A stretch of DNA of 42,892 bases, taken from the NCBI GenBank assembly GCA_027623315.1, contig JAQBYD010000034.1:1-42892 (forward strand), in the 5' to 3' direction. The notes under the pieces are model-generated. The model worked only from the letters and a program-made list of their open reading frames with translations, did no database searches and was not told where the DNA came from. The stretch is from Verrucomicrobiota bacterium. GTDB lineage: Bacteria > Verrucomicrobiota > Kiritimatiellia > CAJWTS01. Both the position numbers and the translations under genes were made by a program. Shown here in pieces: positions 1 through 8,081 of the stretch (its first letter is position 1; every line of letters starts with the position of its first letter).

Positions 1-63
1 GGGTTCGCGCTGCTGGAGGACGCATGAATTTGTCCAGTCAGCATTTACGGGTAAAGGGCAGGG

Positions 64-1959
64 CTAGCCGGCGAGGAGCGCTTCTTTGAGCTCTTGGTAT
101 CGCCGCGTGTAGCGCGGTCCCGTCTGGGCTTCGCGGTGATCGAAGCCGAACGCGCGGCGCTTGACCGCCAGTACGGGTGGCGCCTGGATTCGCTTGGCCA
201 GCGCCATGCCCTGGTAGAGCGACCACCAGCGCTCGAGATCCTCAATGAATTCGGCAGCGTCTCGAAAGAGGCCCGCAATGGGCTGGTCGTAACCAAGCGC
301 GGACTCCAGTTCGCCGTCGACATACCACGCCAGGATATCCTCGGGTGTGGCACGGTCCCAGCGCTCGACCCAGCTGGCGAACAATCGATCGTGATATGTG
401 TAGATCAGCGGGTCCCCTAGCCCCTGGTCGACATTCTGCGCATCGCTCAATTCGGCGGAGGGCGGAATCTGCATGACTTTCGCGGGAATCAGGTCGCCGT
501 TAAAGACCTCGGCATTCAAGTACGTGGCCAGGTCGAACACCTCTGTCTTCCAGAGGTCCGCGAGGTTCGCGAGGTATCCCGCCAGGTCGCCGTAGAGTGT
601 GGAGTAGCCAACCGTTATCTCGGATTTATTGGCGTTGCAGGTGAACGCACCCCCAAGCGCCGCGGCGAGGGCGGCCAGGATTCGAGAAGACCGGTCGCGT
701 GCCTGAACGTTCTCCATGACAAACGGGGACAACGTCACCTCCCTCGAAACCGATCCGTCCGGACTGCTGATTGTCAATCCATCCATCTGGGCCCTCGTGA
801 CCGAGATGCTGTCCTCAATCGGGATTTCCGTGTAGAGGCATCCGATGTTGGCGGCAAGATCGGCCGCGATGCCGCGCGTGGTAGCCGAGTTGTAACGGCT
901 CGGCATGTTCACCAGCACCAGGTTCTCCGGATCGAGGAATGCTCCGTAGATAGCCGCCACCAACGCCGAGTCAACACCGCCGGAGACCCCGACGACGATG
1001 CGCTCGATTCCGCACTGGCCCATGAACGTCTGGGTTCCGTACTGAATTGCGCGATAAAGGGTCGGCATCCCGTCGTCGACCAGGTTGATCGGCAGACCGA
1101 ACGAAGCCCCGCGCTGCAAAGGCAGGTCGAACGTAAAGCCGCCTTCGGCGAATGGCTCGATATCGCCTGCCTGGTGACCGTGGCTATCGTAGATACAGCT
1201 CGATCCGTCGAAAGTGAACACGGTCTTCCCGTTGTTCTGCACGCCGACGTTGTTGACATACACAAGCGGCACCCCGCACTCGGCCGCGAGCGCCGAGAAA
1301 ACCCGGTTACGCTTGTGATTCTTGTTGAGCGTAAATGGCGAGCAGCTGATGTTCAGCAAGATGTCTGCACCGGCATCGGCGAGCATGCGTCCCGGCGAGA
1401 TCCCGTAGTCACCGCACCAGCCATCCTCGCACAGCATGCATCCCAGCCGACCGCGCGAGGTGGCTATCGGCTGAAGCAAATCGCCGAGATTGCACCCCGT
1501 CTCCATGGCCAATTTTCGCGTGTCGTAGAAATAGCGGCTGTCGTCGAACTCGCGATAGTTGGGCGTCAGCGTTTTGGCCGCGAATGGGTATGGCAAGCCG
1601 GGTCGCTCGACGAACCGGCCATTTTCGGCGACGAAGCAGGCGTTGTACTTCCGCACGCGACCGTCTTCGTTCCTCCTGGATGCATCGAGTCCGACGTTGC
1701 CGTAGACCACGATCAACCCCTCCGACGCGGCGGCGATCTCCTCGCCGCATTGCTCGCACTCACGCAGGAAGGCGCCACGCTCCCACTCGTCCCCGATGAG
1801 ATAGCCCGGAATTGCCATCTCGGGGAATACCAGCAGTTCAACGCCGTCGCTGCGGGCCGCATCGATCATCTCGAGCATGCGCGCGGTGTTCTCGGTCGGG
1901 TGCCCGGGGCAGACCTTCAGCTGTGCTAGACGAATTCGAATGGATGCCGCTGTCGTCAT
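64..1959 (-). CDS. nadE: Glutamine-dependent NAD+ synthetase
   Basis: Catalyses the last step of NAD biosynthesis in the cytoplasm: ATP-dependent amidation of deamido-NAD+ using ammonia released from glutamine. The 631-residue product has the two-domain layout of the glutamine-dependent class. An N-terminal nitrilase-type glutaminase (about residues 8-275) shows the Glu-Lys-Cys triad at E47 (FPEM), K129 and C177 (LCEDGW). The C-terminal NAD synthase domain has the PP-loop SGGVDS at 326-331. Length fits the class (about 550-700 residues). The ATG at 1959 gives a start directly at the glutaminase fold, although no good Shine-Dalgarno sequence precedes it. It diverges from fmt across 89 bp. Identification is by motifs and is secure. 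Confidence 0.96.
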   Translation of the reverse strand: MTTAASIRIRLAQLKVCPGHPTENTARMLEMIDAARSDGVELLVFPEMAIPGYLIGDEWERGAFLRECEQCGEEIAAASEGLIVVYGNVGLDASRRNEDGRVRKYNACFVAENGRFVERPGLPYPFAAKTLTPNYREFDDSRYFYDTRKLAMETGCNLGDLLQPIATSRGRLGCMLCEDGWCGDYGISPGRMLADAGADILLNISCSPFTLNKNHKRNRVFSALAAECGVPLVYVNNVGVQNNGKTVFTFDGSSCIYDSHGHQAGDIEPFAEGGFTFDLPLQRGASFGLPINLVDDGMPTLYRAIQYGTQTFMGQCGIERIVVGVSGGVDSALVAAIYGAFLDPENLVLVNMPSRYNSATTRGIAADLAANIGCLYTEIPIEDSISVTRAQMDGLTISSPDGSVSREVTLSPFVMENVQARDRSSRILAALAAALGGAFTCNANKSEITVGYSTLYGDLAGYLANLADLWKTEVFDLATYLNAEVFNGDLIPAKVMQIPPSAELSDAQNVDQGLGDPLIYTYHDRLFASWVERWDRATPEDILAWYVDGELESALGYDQPIAGLFRDAAEFIEDLERWWSLYQGMALAKRIQAPPVLAVKRRAFGFDHREAQTGPRYTRRYQELKEALLAG

Positions 1960-2009
1960 GTACGGGCGGGAGTTTGTCGGACTTTCCGGGTTACCGCAAG
2001 CTCGGCAGA

Positions 2010-2038
2010 TTGTTCATGTGCGGCCGGTCTGCTACTGT
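2010..2038 (+). promoter_or_regulatory. Candidate sigma70-type promoter of fmt
   Basis: TTGTTC (2010-2015) lies 17 bp before TACTGT (2033-2038), and the -10 is preceded by TG at 2030-2031, giving an extended -10. Transcription would start around 2044-2047, only a few bases before the fmt ATG at 2049, so the message would be leaderless or nearly so. No Shine-Dalgarno sequence is visible before that ATG, which agrees. Prediction by eye only. Confidence 0.4.
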
Positions 2039-2048
2039 CCCATCGGCT

Positions 2049-2990
2049 ATGAGAATCGTATTTATGGGATCGGCGGAACTTTCCTGTTGCAGCCTCGTCG
2101 CGCTGCACGAACTCTCGTGGGCGGAAGTGGTCGGTGTCGTCTGTCAACCCGACCGCCCCCAGGGACGTCGCCTGGAATTGAAGCCCTGCCCGGTGAAAGC
2201 ATCTACCGCAGATTTCGAAGTGCCGGTTCTGACGCCGGAGAACGTCAACAGCCCCCGGGCCGTCGAGCAGATCAGCGCCCTGCGGCCCGATGCGATCGCC
2301 GTGGTCGCCTACGGCCAGATCCTGCGCCGGGCTTTATTGGACGTGGCCCCTATAGGCTGCGTCAACGTGCACACATCGTTGCTTCCTGCGTATCGCGGGG
2401 CCGCACCGATCCAGTGGGCGATCGCGAACGGTGAGCAGGAGACCGGGGTCACCACGATGCAGATCAACGACGCCATGGACGAAGGCGACATCCTGCTCCA
2501 GGAACGTGTCGTCATCAACGACGACGACACTGCCGGACGTCTGCACGACCGCCTCGCAACCGTCGGCGCAGCGCTCCTGGTGCGCACGCTCGACCGCCTG
2601 AAAGATGGCTCGATCGAACCACGCCCCCAGGATCACGGCACCGCAACCTATGCCCCCAAGCTCACCAAGCGTGATGGCCGGCTCGACTGGTCGCAGCCGG
2701 CGCCGCGACTTCGTGACCGTATCCGCGGATTCAATCCATGGCCCGCATGCAGCTGTGAATTGCCGAACAAGCCGGAAGCGGTACTTCGCATTCTCGCCTC
2801 CCGAATCGTAGCGGGACGCGCAGATGCCGACCCCGGCGAGGTCCTGGGCGCCGAGGAGACCGGCCCCGTGATCCAATGCGGCCAGGAGGCGCTGTGCCTC
2901 ACCGAAGTCCAGCCGCAGGGCGGCCGCCGCATGACCGGCAGCGCCTACCTGCGCGGCCATCCGCTTCCTGCCGGCTTACGCCTGGCCTGA
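2049..2990 (+). CDS. fmt: Methionyl-tRNA formyltransferase
   Basis: Transfers a formyl group from 10-formyl-tetrahydrofolate to Met-tRNAfMet for translation initiation. From the ATG at 2049 the protein has 313 residues, the usual Fmt length, and begins MRIVFMGS, the classical start of the Rossmann-like formyltransferase domain. Catalytic residues N106, H108 and D144 are present at the same positions as in the E. coli enzyme, within VNVHTSLLPAYRGAAPIQWA and NDAMDEGDIL. The C-terminal OB-like domain follows from about residue 205. The frame is open further upstream to 1812, but that extension is antisense to nadE and has no family similarity. The stop codon (TGA, 2988-2990) lies in a copy of a dispersed repeat. 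Confidence 0.96.
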   Translation: MRIVFMGSAELSCCSLVALHELSWAEVVGVVCQPDRPQGRRLELKPCPVKASTADFEVPVLTPENVNSPRAVEQISALRPDAIAVVAYGQILRRALLDVAPIGCVNVHTSLLPAYRGAAPIQWAIANGEQETGVTTMQINDAMDEGDILLQERVVINDDDTAGRLHDRLATVGAALLVRTLDRLKDGSIEPRPQDHGTATYAPKLTKRDGRLDWSQPAPRLRDRIRGFNPWPACSCELPNKPEAVLRILASRIVAGRADADPGEVLGAEETGPVIQCGQEALCLTEVQPQGGRRMTGSAYLRGHPLPAGLRLA

Positions 2991-3024
2991 AACGTCCCCA
3001 GGTTCTCAGCCCACGAACTTGCGG
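2988..3024 (+). repeat. Fragment of dispersed palindromic repeat at fmt 3' end
   Basis: TGAAACGTCCCCAGG followed by TCAGCCCACGAA matches, allowing small gaps, the reverse complement of the element end at 40214-40247. The fmt stop codon is the first three bases of this match. About 30 of 35 positions agree by eye. Related copies lie at 11134-11272 and 16112-16152. Confidence 0.6.
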
Positions 3025-3092
3025 AGGAGGAAAAAGTTCGCCAGACTGCGGTGTACTGAAGACGGCGCGCAACGCCACAGAAGATCCAAGCC

Positions 3093-4193
3093 ATGCCAAC
3101 CACCGTAAGAGTCAATCTGGGCGAACGGAGCTACGACATTCACATCGGCTCCGGAATCGGCGTCGGCAACCGCTGGACCGAGTCGGACCGTGTGCTCATC
3201 GTGACCGATTCCAATGTAGACGCCATACTGGGCGCGCAGGTCGAGCAGGCGATTGCGGCGAGGGGTGCCACGGTCGCGCGCACGGTGGTCCCGGCCGGTG
3301 AAGCATCCAAATGCCTGGCTGTCGCCGCCAACGTGTACGACGCCGCGATTGCGGCGGGACTCGATCGCGAATCGGTGATCGTGGCGCTCGGGGGGGGAAT
3401 GGTCGGCGATCTTGCCGGCTTCGTGGCCGCCACTTACCTGCGCGGGGTTCGCTTCGTGCAGATTCCGACCAGTCTGCTTGCCATGGTCGACAGTTCGGTG
3501 GGTGGTAAGACGGGTGTTAACCTTGCGCACGGCAAGAACCTGGTCGGGGCGTTTCATCAACCCGTAGAGGTGATTGCCGATATCAGCGTGCTGGATTCCA
3601 TGCCGCCAAGAGAATATACGTCGGGGCTGGCCGAGGTCGTGAAGTACGGCATTATTCGCGACGCCACGTTATTCGAGCGACTTGAGCGCGACGGTGACCG
3701 TATTACCCGGATCGATCATGCGACCATGCAAGATATCGTCGCTCAATGCTGCCGCATCAAGGCGGACGTCGTGTCCGCCGACGAGCGCGAAGGCGGCCTG
3801 CGCGCGATTTTGAACTTCGGCCACACCATGGCACACGCGCTGGAGAAGGCGGGCTCATACGCCGGCATGCTGCATGGTGAAGCCGTCGCGGCAGGGATGC
3901 TCTACGCGACGGCGCTCTCGTGTCGCGAGCGAGGCCTGGACGGATCGGCCATGTCTCGCGTATCGAACTTGCTGCGCGCGCTCAACCTGCCAGCCGGTTT
4001 TGCGGACGCGGGACACGACGACGCAGGCGCTGCGAATTGGCCCTCGCTTCGCGAGGCCATGGGCGTTGATAAAAAAACCCGCGGCGGAGTCCCGCACTTC
4101 GTGCTCGCCAACGCCATTGGCGAGGTCTCGGTCGGACACACGATCGCCGAGGATGCCTTGCGTGAGACGTACGAGGAGATGGTGCGAAGCTAA
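3093..4193 (+). CDS. aroB: 3-dehydroquinate synthase
   Basis: Second enzyme of the shikimate pathway: NAD- and metal-dependent cyclisation of DAHP to 3-dehydroquinate in the cytoplasm. The 366-residue product matches the family length. The NAD-binding glycine stretch GGGMVGDLAGF is at about 100-110, followed by the signature IPTSLLAMVDSSVGGKTGVN (124-143). Metal ligands E181 (GLAEVVKYG), H244 (NFGHTMAHA) and H261 (HGEAVA) are present. The ATG at 3093 starts 19 residues before the first Rossmann strand region, and no closer in-frame start fits better. It is separated from fmt by 102 bp containing a repeat fragment, so shared transcription is uncertain. The next two genes lie downstream on the same strand. 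Confidence 0.96.
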   Translation: MPTTVRVNLGERSYDIHIGSGIGVGNRWTESDRVLIVTDSNVDAILGAQVEQAIAARGATVARTVVPAGEASKCLAVAANVYDAAIAAGLDRESVIVALGGGMVGDLAGFVAATYLRGVRFVQIPTSLLAMVDSSVGGKTGVNLAHGKNLVGAFHQPVEVIADISVLDSMPPREYTSGLAEVVKYGIIRDATLFERLERDGDRITRIDHATMQDIVAQCCRIKADVVSADEREGGLRAILNFGHTMAHALEKAGSYAGMLHGEAVAAGMLYATALSCRERGLDGSAMSRVSNLLRALNLPAGFADAGHDDAGAANWPSLREAMGVDKKTRGGVPHFVLANAIGEVSVGHTIAEDALRETYEEMVRS

Positions 4194-4272
4194 CCCGTGA
4201 CAAACCCGGGCGGCTTAAGTACGATTTCTGTGATTCTGAGCTGGTAACCATCGCGAACCATCTGGGGCACTC

Positions 4273-4866
4273 ATGTCAGCCGTCAACGAATGGATCGTCC
4301 GGGAGTATTTTGAATCGCTGGGCTTTCTGACCAGCCAGCCCCACAAGTACGTGGCAGTAGGCCGTCACCGCGAGGCAGACGAGGAGTTTGATCTGCTGGT
4401 TGTGAATCCGCGCGCGGAAACCCTCGTCATCCCGGAGCATCAGGTCTGGACCGGCCGAGACCTGCCCGGGATCAAGCGCGCCATCGTCGCCGTACGGGGC
4501 TGGCACTCCGGCCGCTTTTCAGTCGCTACCTTCGAGAATTCCCCGGAGCTGCTGCGCATCGTCGAACCCGACGTTCTGGAAGCAGCCGGTCAACGGCTGG
4601 GGCCGGGACCCGTCGCCAAGATCCTGTGCTTGCCCAAGCTGCCCGCGTCGGGTGAACTCAAGAAAGATACTATCGCGGTTCTCAAGGCGAAGGGGATCGA
4701 CGGTGTGCTGCCCTTCCAAACCATTCTACAAGAGCTGATTAAGTCCGTCGACGCCAACCAGCACTACGAGAAGTCCGACCTCCTGCAACTCCTGCGTATG
4801 CTCAAAAGCTACGACTTGATCCGCGACTCCCAGCTCGAGCTGTTCTCCAAGCGTCCGCGCGGGTAA
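4273..4866 (+). CDS. Uncharacterised protein, possible nuclease-like fold at N-terminus
   Basis: I do not recognise this 197-residue protein. It is soluble and charged, with no signal peptide or membrane segment. Residues 5-50 read as helix then strands (a helix ending ESLGF, then EEFDLLVVNP, then LVIPEH), which loosely resembles the start of PD-(D/E)XK or Holliday-resolvase-like folds, but the expected lysine of the active site is missing, so this is speculative. The C-terminal third (about 130-195) is helical. Codon usage and GC resemble its neighbours. The MEMO-family gene begins 5 bases after its stop codon, which suggests translational coupling and a shared transcript, possibly with aroB. 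Confidence 0.75.
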   Translation: MSAVNEWIVREYFESLGFLTSQPHKYVAVGRHREADEEFDLLVVNPRAETLVIPEHQVWTGRDLPGIKRAIVAVRGWHSGRFSVATFENSPELLRIVEPDVLEAAGQRLGPGPVAKILCLPKLPASGELKKDTIAVLKAKGIDGVLPFQTILQELIKSVDANQHYEKSDLLQLLRMLKSYDLIRDSQLELFSKRPRG

Positions 4867-4871
4867 CGGCC

Positions 4872-5738
4872 ATGCAAGGCGCTGCATCCCCGGTGGTCTG
4901 TCACACGCATGGCGACGGCCGATGGTTCCCCGCAGATCGCATGGCATTGCGCGACATGGTCGAGGGGTTCCTGGATCAGGCCGACGTCCCTGCAGAGCAT
5001 GGGCGAATCGTAGCCGCGGTCGCCCCGCATGCCGGATTTATCTACTCCGGAGGCGTAGCCGGACATACCTTTCGCGCCCTGCGCGACAACGCAGGGGCCG
5101 GTCTCGGACCCGACACCGTGATCGTTCTCGGTTTCACCCATCGCGAGCACTTCCCCGGTGTCGCCCTCCTCGACGGCGACGCCATCCAGTCCCCGCTCGG
5201 TCCCGCCGGCCTCGACCGTGCCGCCGCGCAATTCCTCGTGGAGCAAGATCCCTGTATCTACAAGGACTCCGCGCCACACGTGGCAGAGCACTCCGCGGAG
5301 AACGAGATCCCGTTTCTGCAAGTCGCCCTCCCCGGCATCCCGCTGGTCGTTGCCCTCATGGGGGATCACGACGCACGGGTCGTGGCGCCCTTTGTGAACG
5401 CACTTCAGTCACTCGCGAAAGAGCGTCGCCTTCTGATCGTCGCCAGCAGCGACATGCTGCATAACCCTGACTACGACACGGTTTTACGGACCGATCGCGC
5501 CACGCTCTCGCTTCTCGAGGCCATGGATCTCGACGCGCTCCGGCACACATGGGCTCCCTCTCATCAGCCCGTTTGCGGAATCGGTCCGCTCTCCATCGCG
5601 CTTTCTTTCGCGCGCACCGAGGGCGTGCAGCGCGGCAGCGTGCTCTGCTATCGCAATAGCGGCGACGATCATCCCGGCAGTCGCGGCGACTGGGTTGTCG
5701 GCTACAGCTCCATCACATACAGCGTGCGCGATGCGTAG
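4872..5738 (+). CDS. amrB: MEMO1-family protein (AmmeMemoRadiSam system protein B)
   Basis: A 288-residue cytoplasmic MEMO-family protein, the family related to class III extradiol dioxygenases. Family hallmarks are APHAGFIYSG (51-60), GFTHREHFPG, the EHSAENEIPFLQ block at 139-150 (typically EHSLEVQLPFLQ), GDHDA and ASSDMLH (191-197), which together place the conserved metal-site histidines. In many prokaryotes this protein is encoded with an AMMECR1 protein and a radical SAM enzyme; neither lies in this window, so it is solitary here. Its biochemical role is not established; the family name comes from that conserved gene trio. It starts 5 bases after the preceding unknown gene. Confidence 0.9.
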   Translation: MQGAASPVVCHTHGDGRWFPADRMALRDMVEGFLDQADVPAEHGRIVAAVAPHAGFIYSGGVAGHTFRALRDNAGAGLGPDTVIVLGFTHREHFPGVALLDGDAIQSPLGPAGLDRAAAQFLVEQDPCIYKDSAPHVAEHSAENEIPFLQVALPGIPLVVALMGDHDARVVAPFVNALQSLAKERRLLIVASSDMLHNPDYDTVLRTDRATLSLLEAMDLDALRHTWAPSHQPVCGIGPLSIALSFARTEGVQRGSVLCYRNSGDDHPGSRGDWVVGYSSITYSVRDA

Positions 5739-5833
5739 GCACGACCTGCTCCCCACCCCCTCAAACGCCCAAATCGGGCTTTGCCTGATTTTGTAGGCGC
5801 CCTCATTTATTTCGCAACTTTTTCTCTGCGGCG

Positions 5834-5862
5834 TTGACGGCATTGCAACTTTTCTGTGTTAT
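5834..5862 (+). promoter_or_regulatory. Candidate promoter of the lysine-rich peptide gene
   Basis: TTGACG (5834-5839) is followed after 17 bp by TGTTAT (5857-5862); TTATAT and TATATC overlap the same place at longer spacing. The region is locally AT-rich compared with the surrounding genes. Transcription from here would give a leader of about 65-70 bases before the ATG at 5938. Confidence 0.45.
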
Positions 5863-5937
5863 ATCTAATCACCAAGAGCGGGTCTGCCCTTGAAGAAGGG
5901 ATACGGGGTATAGAAACCGTAGAGGAGGTGATTGAGA

Positions 5938-6075
5938 ATGGCGAAGAAGAAAGCGAAAAAGAAAGCTACGAAGAAGAAGGCCGCGCGTCGCGTGACGAAG
6001 AAGAAGGCGACCAAGAAGAAGGCCGCGAAGAAGAAGCCGGCAGCTAAGAAGAAGGCGGCTAAGAAGAAGAAGTAA
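5938..6075 (+). CDS. Histone H1-like lysine/alanine-rich small basic protein
   Basis: A 45-residue peptide built almost only of K, A, T, R, P and V: MAKKKAKKKATKKKAARRVT then more KKKA, KKKAA and KKKPAAKKK units. It contains no acidic or aromatic residues. Such KKAxx repeats are known from eukaryotic H1 tails and bacterial H1-like proteins (Hc1/Hc2 of Chlamydia, AlgP-type tails), which bind DNA or RNA through charge. Support for a real gene: a perfect AGGAGG at 5923-5928, nine bases from the ATG, a candidate promoter upstream and two hairpins after the stop. Lysine is almost always AAG. Other frames here are shadows of this repetitive sequence. A nucleoid-compaction role is inferred from composition only. 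Confidence 0.85.
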   Translation: MAKKKAKKKATKKKAARRVTKKKATKKKAAKKKPAAKKKAAKKKK

Positions 6076-6082
6076 GACATGA

Positions 6083-6098
6083 GGACGCCTTGGCGTCC
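6083..6098 (+). terminator. Small hairpin after lysine-rich gene
   Basis: GGACGC and GCGTCC pair around a CTTG tetraloop, 7 bases after the TAA, followed by a moderately T-rich stretch. It is a weak terminator or mRNA 3'-end stabiliser candidate; a stronger hairpin follows at 6114. Confidence 0.4.
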
Positions 6099-6113
6099 GA
6101 TTGTTGATAGAAT

Positions 6114-6165
6114 TGAGATGGCGGCGAGGGTCGGCTCCGGTCGGTCTAAGCCGCCATTTCATTTT
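6114..6165 (+). terminator. Rho-independent terminator between the lysine-rich gene and tolQ
   Basis: TGAGATGGCGGC (6114-6125) pairs with GCCGCCATTTCA (6150-6161), 12 bp with a single G-T wobble, and TTTT follows at 6162-6165. The 24-base loop is long but GC-rich. It separates the short basic-protein transcript from the Tol-Pal cluster. Confidence 0.65.
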
Positions 6166-6226
6166 ACAGAGCCCGTATTTGTGCTATTCCTTATGGTTTG
6201 ATGAAAAACGGCCCCAACACTGACTC

Positions 6227-6961
6227 ATGTGGACACTAACCTACGGGTTGACCCAGGCGAACCTCATGTTCGCATTCCGGGAATCGAACACTCCCGGCAA
6301 AGTCATTGTCGCCCTCCTCTTCATCGGCTCCATCTTCGCGTGGTCGATCATGATCACGAAACTCCGCGTTCTGCGGCGCGCGCGTCGTGACTCGATTGTT
6401 TTTTTGAGGTCGTATCGCTCGGCGGCGGATCGACCTTTGCGAATGTATCAGGACGGGGACTCCCTCGAGTCCTCACCCCTCTACGCGATCTATGCATCCG
6501 CGTGCGATGTGATCGGAGATGAACTGGATGGCTTAGACGGCGACGCACGCAGCATCTTTCTCCCGGGTGACGGTCACGTACCCCATCCGGCCACATCCTT
6601 CAAGCTGCGCCGTATGAAGAATGCCGCGGAGCGGACGATGGCCGACCAGGCCCTGCGCCTCGACAGCGACATGGGAATTCTGGCGACCGCCGTGAGTGCG
6701 GCACCTTTCCTCGGCCTGCTCGGCACCGTGTGGGGTGTCATGGGCGCGTTCAGCGGAATGGCGGTGACCGGGTCACCGACGATGGACGCCGTCGCTCCCG
6801 GAATCTCGGGCGCACTTCTCACCACGGTGGTGGGCCTGTTGGTCGCCCTGCCTTCCGCGATCGGCTACAACACGCTGAGCAGCACGATTCGCCACCTGTG
6901 TGTCGCGATGGAAAGTTTCTGCGAAGAGATGCTCTCCGACCTGGAAGTCTACGTCACCTGA
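6227..6961 (+). CDS. tolQ: TolQ/ExbB-type proton channel subunit
   Basis: Inner-membrane MotA/TolQ/ExbB family subunit (244 residues) that forms the proton channel powering the Tol-Pal system with TolR. There are three membrane spans: about residues 24-44 (VIVALLFIGSIFAWSIMITK), about 145-170 and about 187-207. The family core AAPFLGLLGTVWGVMGAF and the following GISGALLTTVVGLLVALPS are clear. The cytoplasmic loop between TM1 and TM2 has the usual length. The start codon is not certain: no strong Shine-Dalgarno precedes 6227, and a second ATG lies at 6266. It is first in a tight cluster with tolR (9 bp gap), a TonB-like gene, tolB and pal, which favours TolQ over ExbB. Confidence 0.92.
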   Translation: MWTLTYGLTQANLMFAFRESNTPGKVIVALLFIGSIFAWSIMITKLRVLRRARRDSIVFLRSYRSAADRPLRMYQDGDSLESSPLYAIYASACDVIGDELDGLDGDARSIFLPGDGHVPHPATSFKLRRMKNAAERTMADQALRLDSDMGILATAVSAAPFLGLLGTVWGVMGAFSGMAVTGSPTMDAVAPGISGALLTTVVGLLVALPSAIGYNTLSSTIRHLCVAMESFCEEMLSDLEVYVT

Positions 6962-6970
6962 GGTTACCCC

Positions 6971-7375
6971 GTGCCCCGCAAGTTTTCATTAACGACCACC
7001 TCGCCGATCAGCGAACTGAACATGACGCCCCTGATGGACCTGACGTTCATCCTGCTGATCACATTCATCATCACGTTTCCGCTCATCGAGCAGGGCATTC
7101 CGATCGACCTGCCGCGCGCCACGACGGAAGACCTTCCCGCCGACAACGCGCGCACGGTGACCATCGACGCGGAGGGCGCCGCCTACCTCGACGGGCGCGA
7201 GACGGATCACGAACGTCTCTACGAGGAACTCAAGCGTGCGCACGATCTCCAACCGGATATCCACGTCATGGTGCGCGCAGACCAGGGCGTGAGGTACCGC
7301 GAGGTGGTCCGTATTCTGAAGATACTCCATGAGCTGAAAATTACCCGCCTGGCGCTGGTAACCCAGGAGGAATGA
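6971..7375 (+). CDS. tolR: TolR/ExbD-type stator subunit
   Basis: Single-span inner-membrane partner of TolQ, 134 residues. After a short cytoplasmic N-terminus, ISELNMTPLMDLTFILLITF is the canonical ExbD/TolR start, with the proton-carrying aspartate of the membrane helix at D23 (PLMDLTF). The periplasmic domain follows (about 45-134), ending in the typical RYREVVRILKILHELKITRLALVT. It starts with GTG at 6971; a GAGGT motif overlapping the tolQ stop codon is a suitable ribosome-binding site, and no ATG precedes the membrane helix. Adjacent genes make a role in the Tol-Pal motor the best reading. Confidence 0.93.
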   Translation: MPRKFSLTTTSPISELNMTPLMDLTFILLITFIITFPLIEQGIPIDLPRATTEDLPADNARTVTIDAEGAAYLDGRETDHERLYEELKRAHDLQPDIHVMVRADQGVRYREVVRILKILHELKITRLALVTQEE

Positions 7376-7385
7376 GTTCCGCGAG

Positions 7386-8081
7386 ATGACTGAAGGCATC
7401 GGAATAACGGTCAAAAGGGTTGCGATTGCGCACGTTCTCGTGATCGCTGCCGCACTCTCGATGCCCTTATGGGAGGGCTGCGGAAGTGCGGAGGTCGAGG
7501 CCGTCCCGGTCAGCCTGGTGTTTGAAGCACCGCGGCTTGATACGCCCCCGCGTCCGCAGCCGGCCAGCCCCGTCGAGCAGGCCCCGCCCGCCCCGGTGCC
7601 CGAGGAGATCCCGCAAGCGCCTAAACCGCCACCGCGCAAGCGTACCCCCGTTGAGGTCAGCAAGAACCGCGTCACGCGAGACGGCCAGATGACACCGCCG
7701 CCGCCGCCTGCACCCACGCCCAGCAAGCAAGCATTGAAGAAACTGCTGGCCGATGTCTCCTCTCCCGCCGCACCCGCGGCGACCTCGGCATCCGAGAATC
7801 AGCGCTACCTCGCACTCGTCCAGCGCACGATGTATGACGCATGGCGCAGGCCGGTGGCGCAAGCCCCCGTGGGAACGACCGCCTCGGTCAGCATCACGTT
7901 CGGCGCGAATGGTTCCGTACGCAGTTTCCGCCTCGTCGGCACCTCCGGCATTGCGGCGATGGATGAATCGGTCCTTGAAGCCGTGCGCAGCGTCACGCAA
8001 ATTCCAGGGCTTCCGGCTTCTTTCATTAAATCACATCCCTCTTTGACCATCGCTTTCGAAGTTCTCGCCGGTGCGGGCTAA
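7386..8081 (+). CDS. TonB/TolA-like energy transducer, C-terminal domain protein
   Basis: A 231-residue protein with an N-terminal membrane anchor (about 12-30), a proline-rich periplasmic spacer (about 50-115, many PxPP and RPQPASP elements) and a TonB/TolA C-terminal domain (about 140-231). The domain is recognisable by YLALVQRTMYDAWRRP, then TASVSITFGANGSVRSFRLV and GIAAMDESVLEAVRSV. Position between tolR and tolB is that of tolA, so it most likely links TolQR to TolB/Pal at the outer membrane. The long alpha-helical TolA stalk of proteobacteria is absent; a short Pro-rich stalk replaces it. Its TAA overlaps the tolB ATG by one base (TAATG), implying coupled translation. Confidence 0.88.
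   Translation: MTEGIGITVKRVAIAHVLVIAAALSMPLWEGCGSAEVEAVPVSLVFEAPRLDTPPRPQPASPVEQAPPAPVPEEIPQAPKPPPRKRTPVEVSKNRVTRDGQMTPPPPPAPTPSKQALKKLLADVSSPAAPAATSASENQRYLALVQRTMYDAWRRPVAQAPVGTTASVSITFGANGSVRSFRLVGTSGIAAMDESVLEAVRSVTQIPGLPASFIKSHPSLTIAFEVLAGAG

Noticed and set aside
1-27. Open frame ending at TGA 25-27 that could be the 3' end of a plus-strand gene cut by the window edge
   Set aside because: Only eight codons are visible, too few to support a coding call.
1174-1929. 251-codon open frame on the plus strand
   Set aside because: Antisense to nadE, with no family motifs; a product of GC-rich codon bias.
5268-5283. Other CACGTG cores (for example near 5275, 13139, 15514, 15997, 26523) as additional parS sites
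   Set aside because: They lack the flanking TGTTC/GAACA arms, so only the two mnmG sites qualify.
5856-6047. 63-codon Glu-rich frame overlapping the lysine-rich gene
   Set aside because: It is the AAG/GAA repeat read in another frame; the ribosome-binding site and start belong to the lysine-rich frame.
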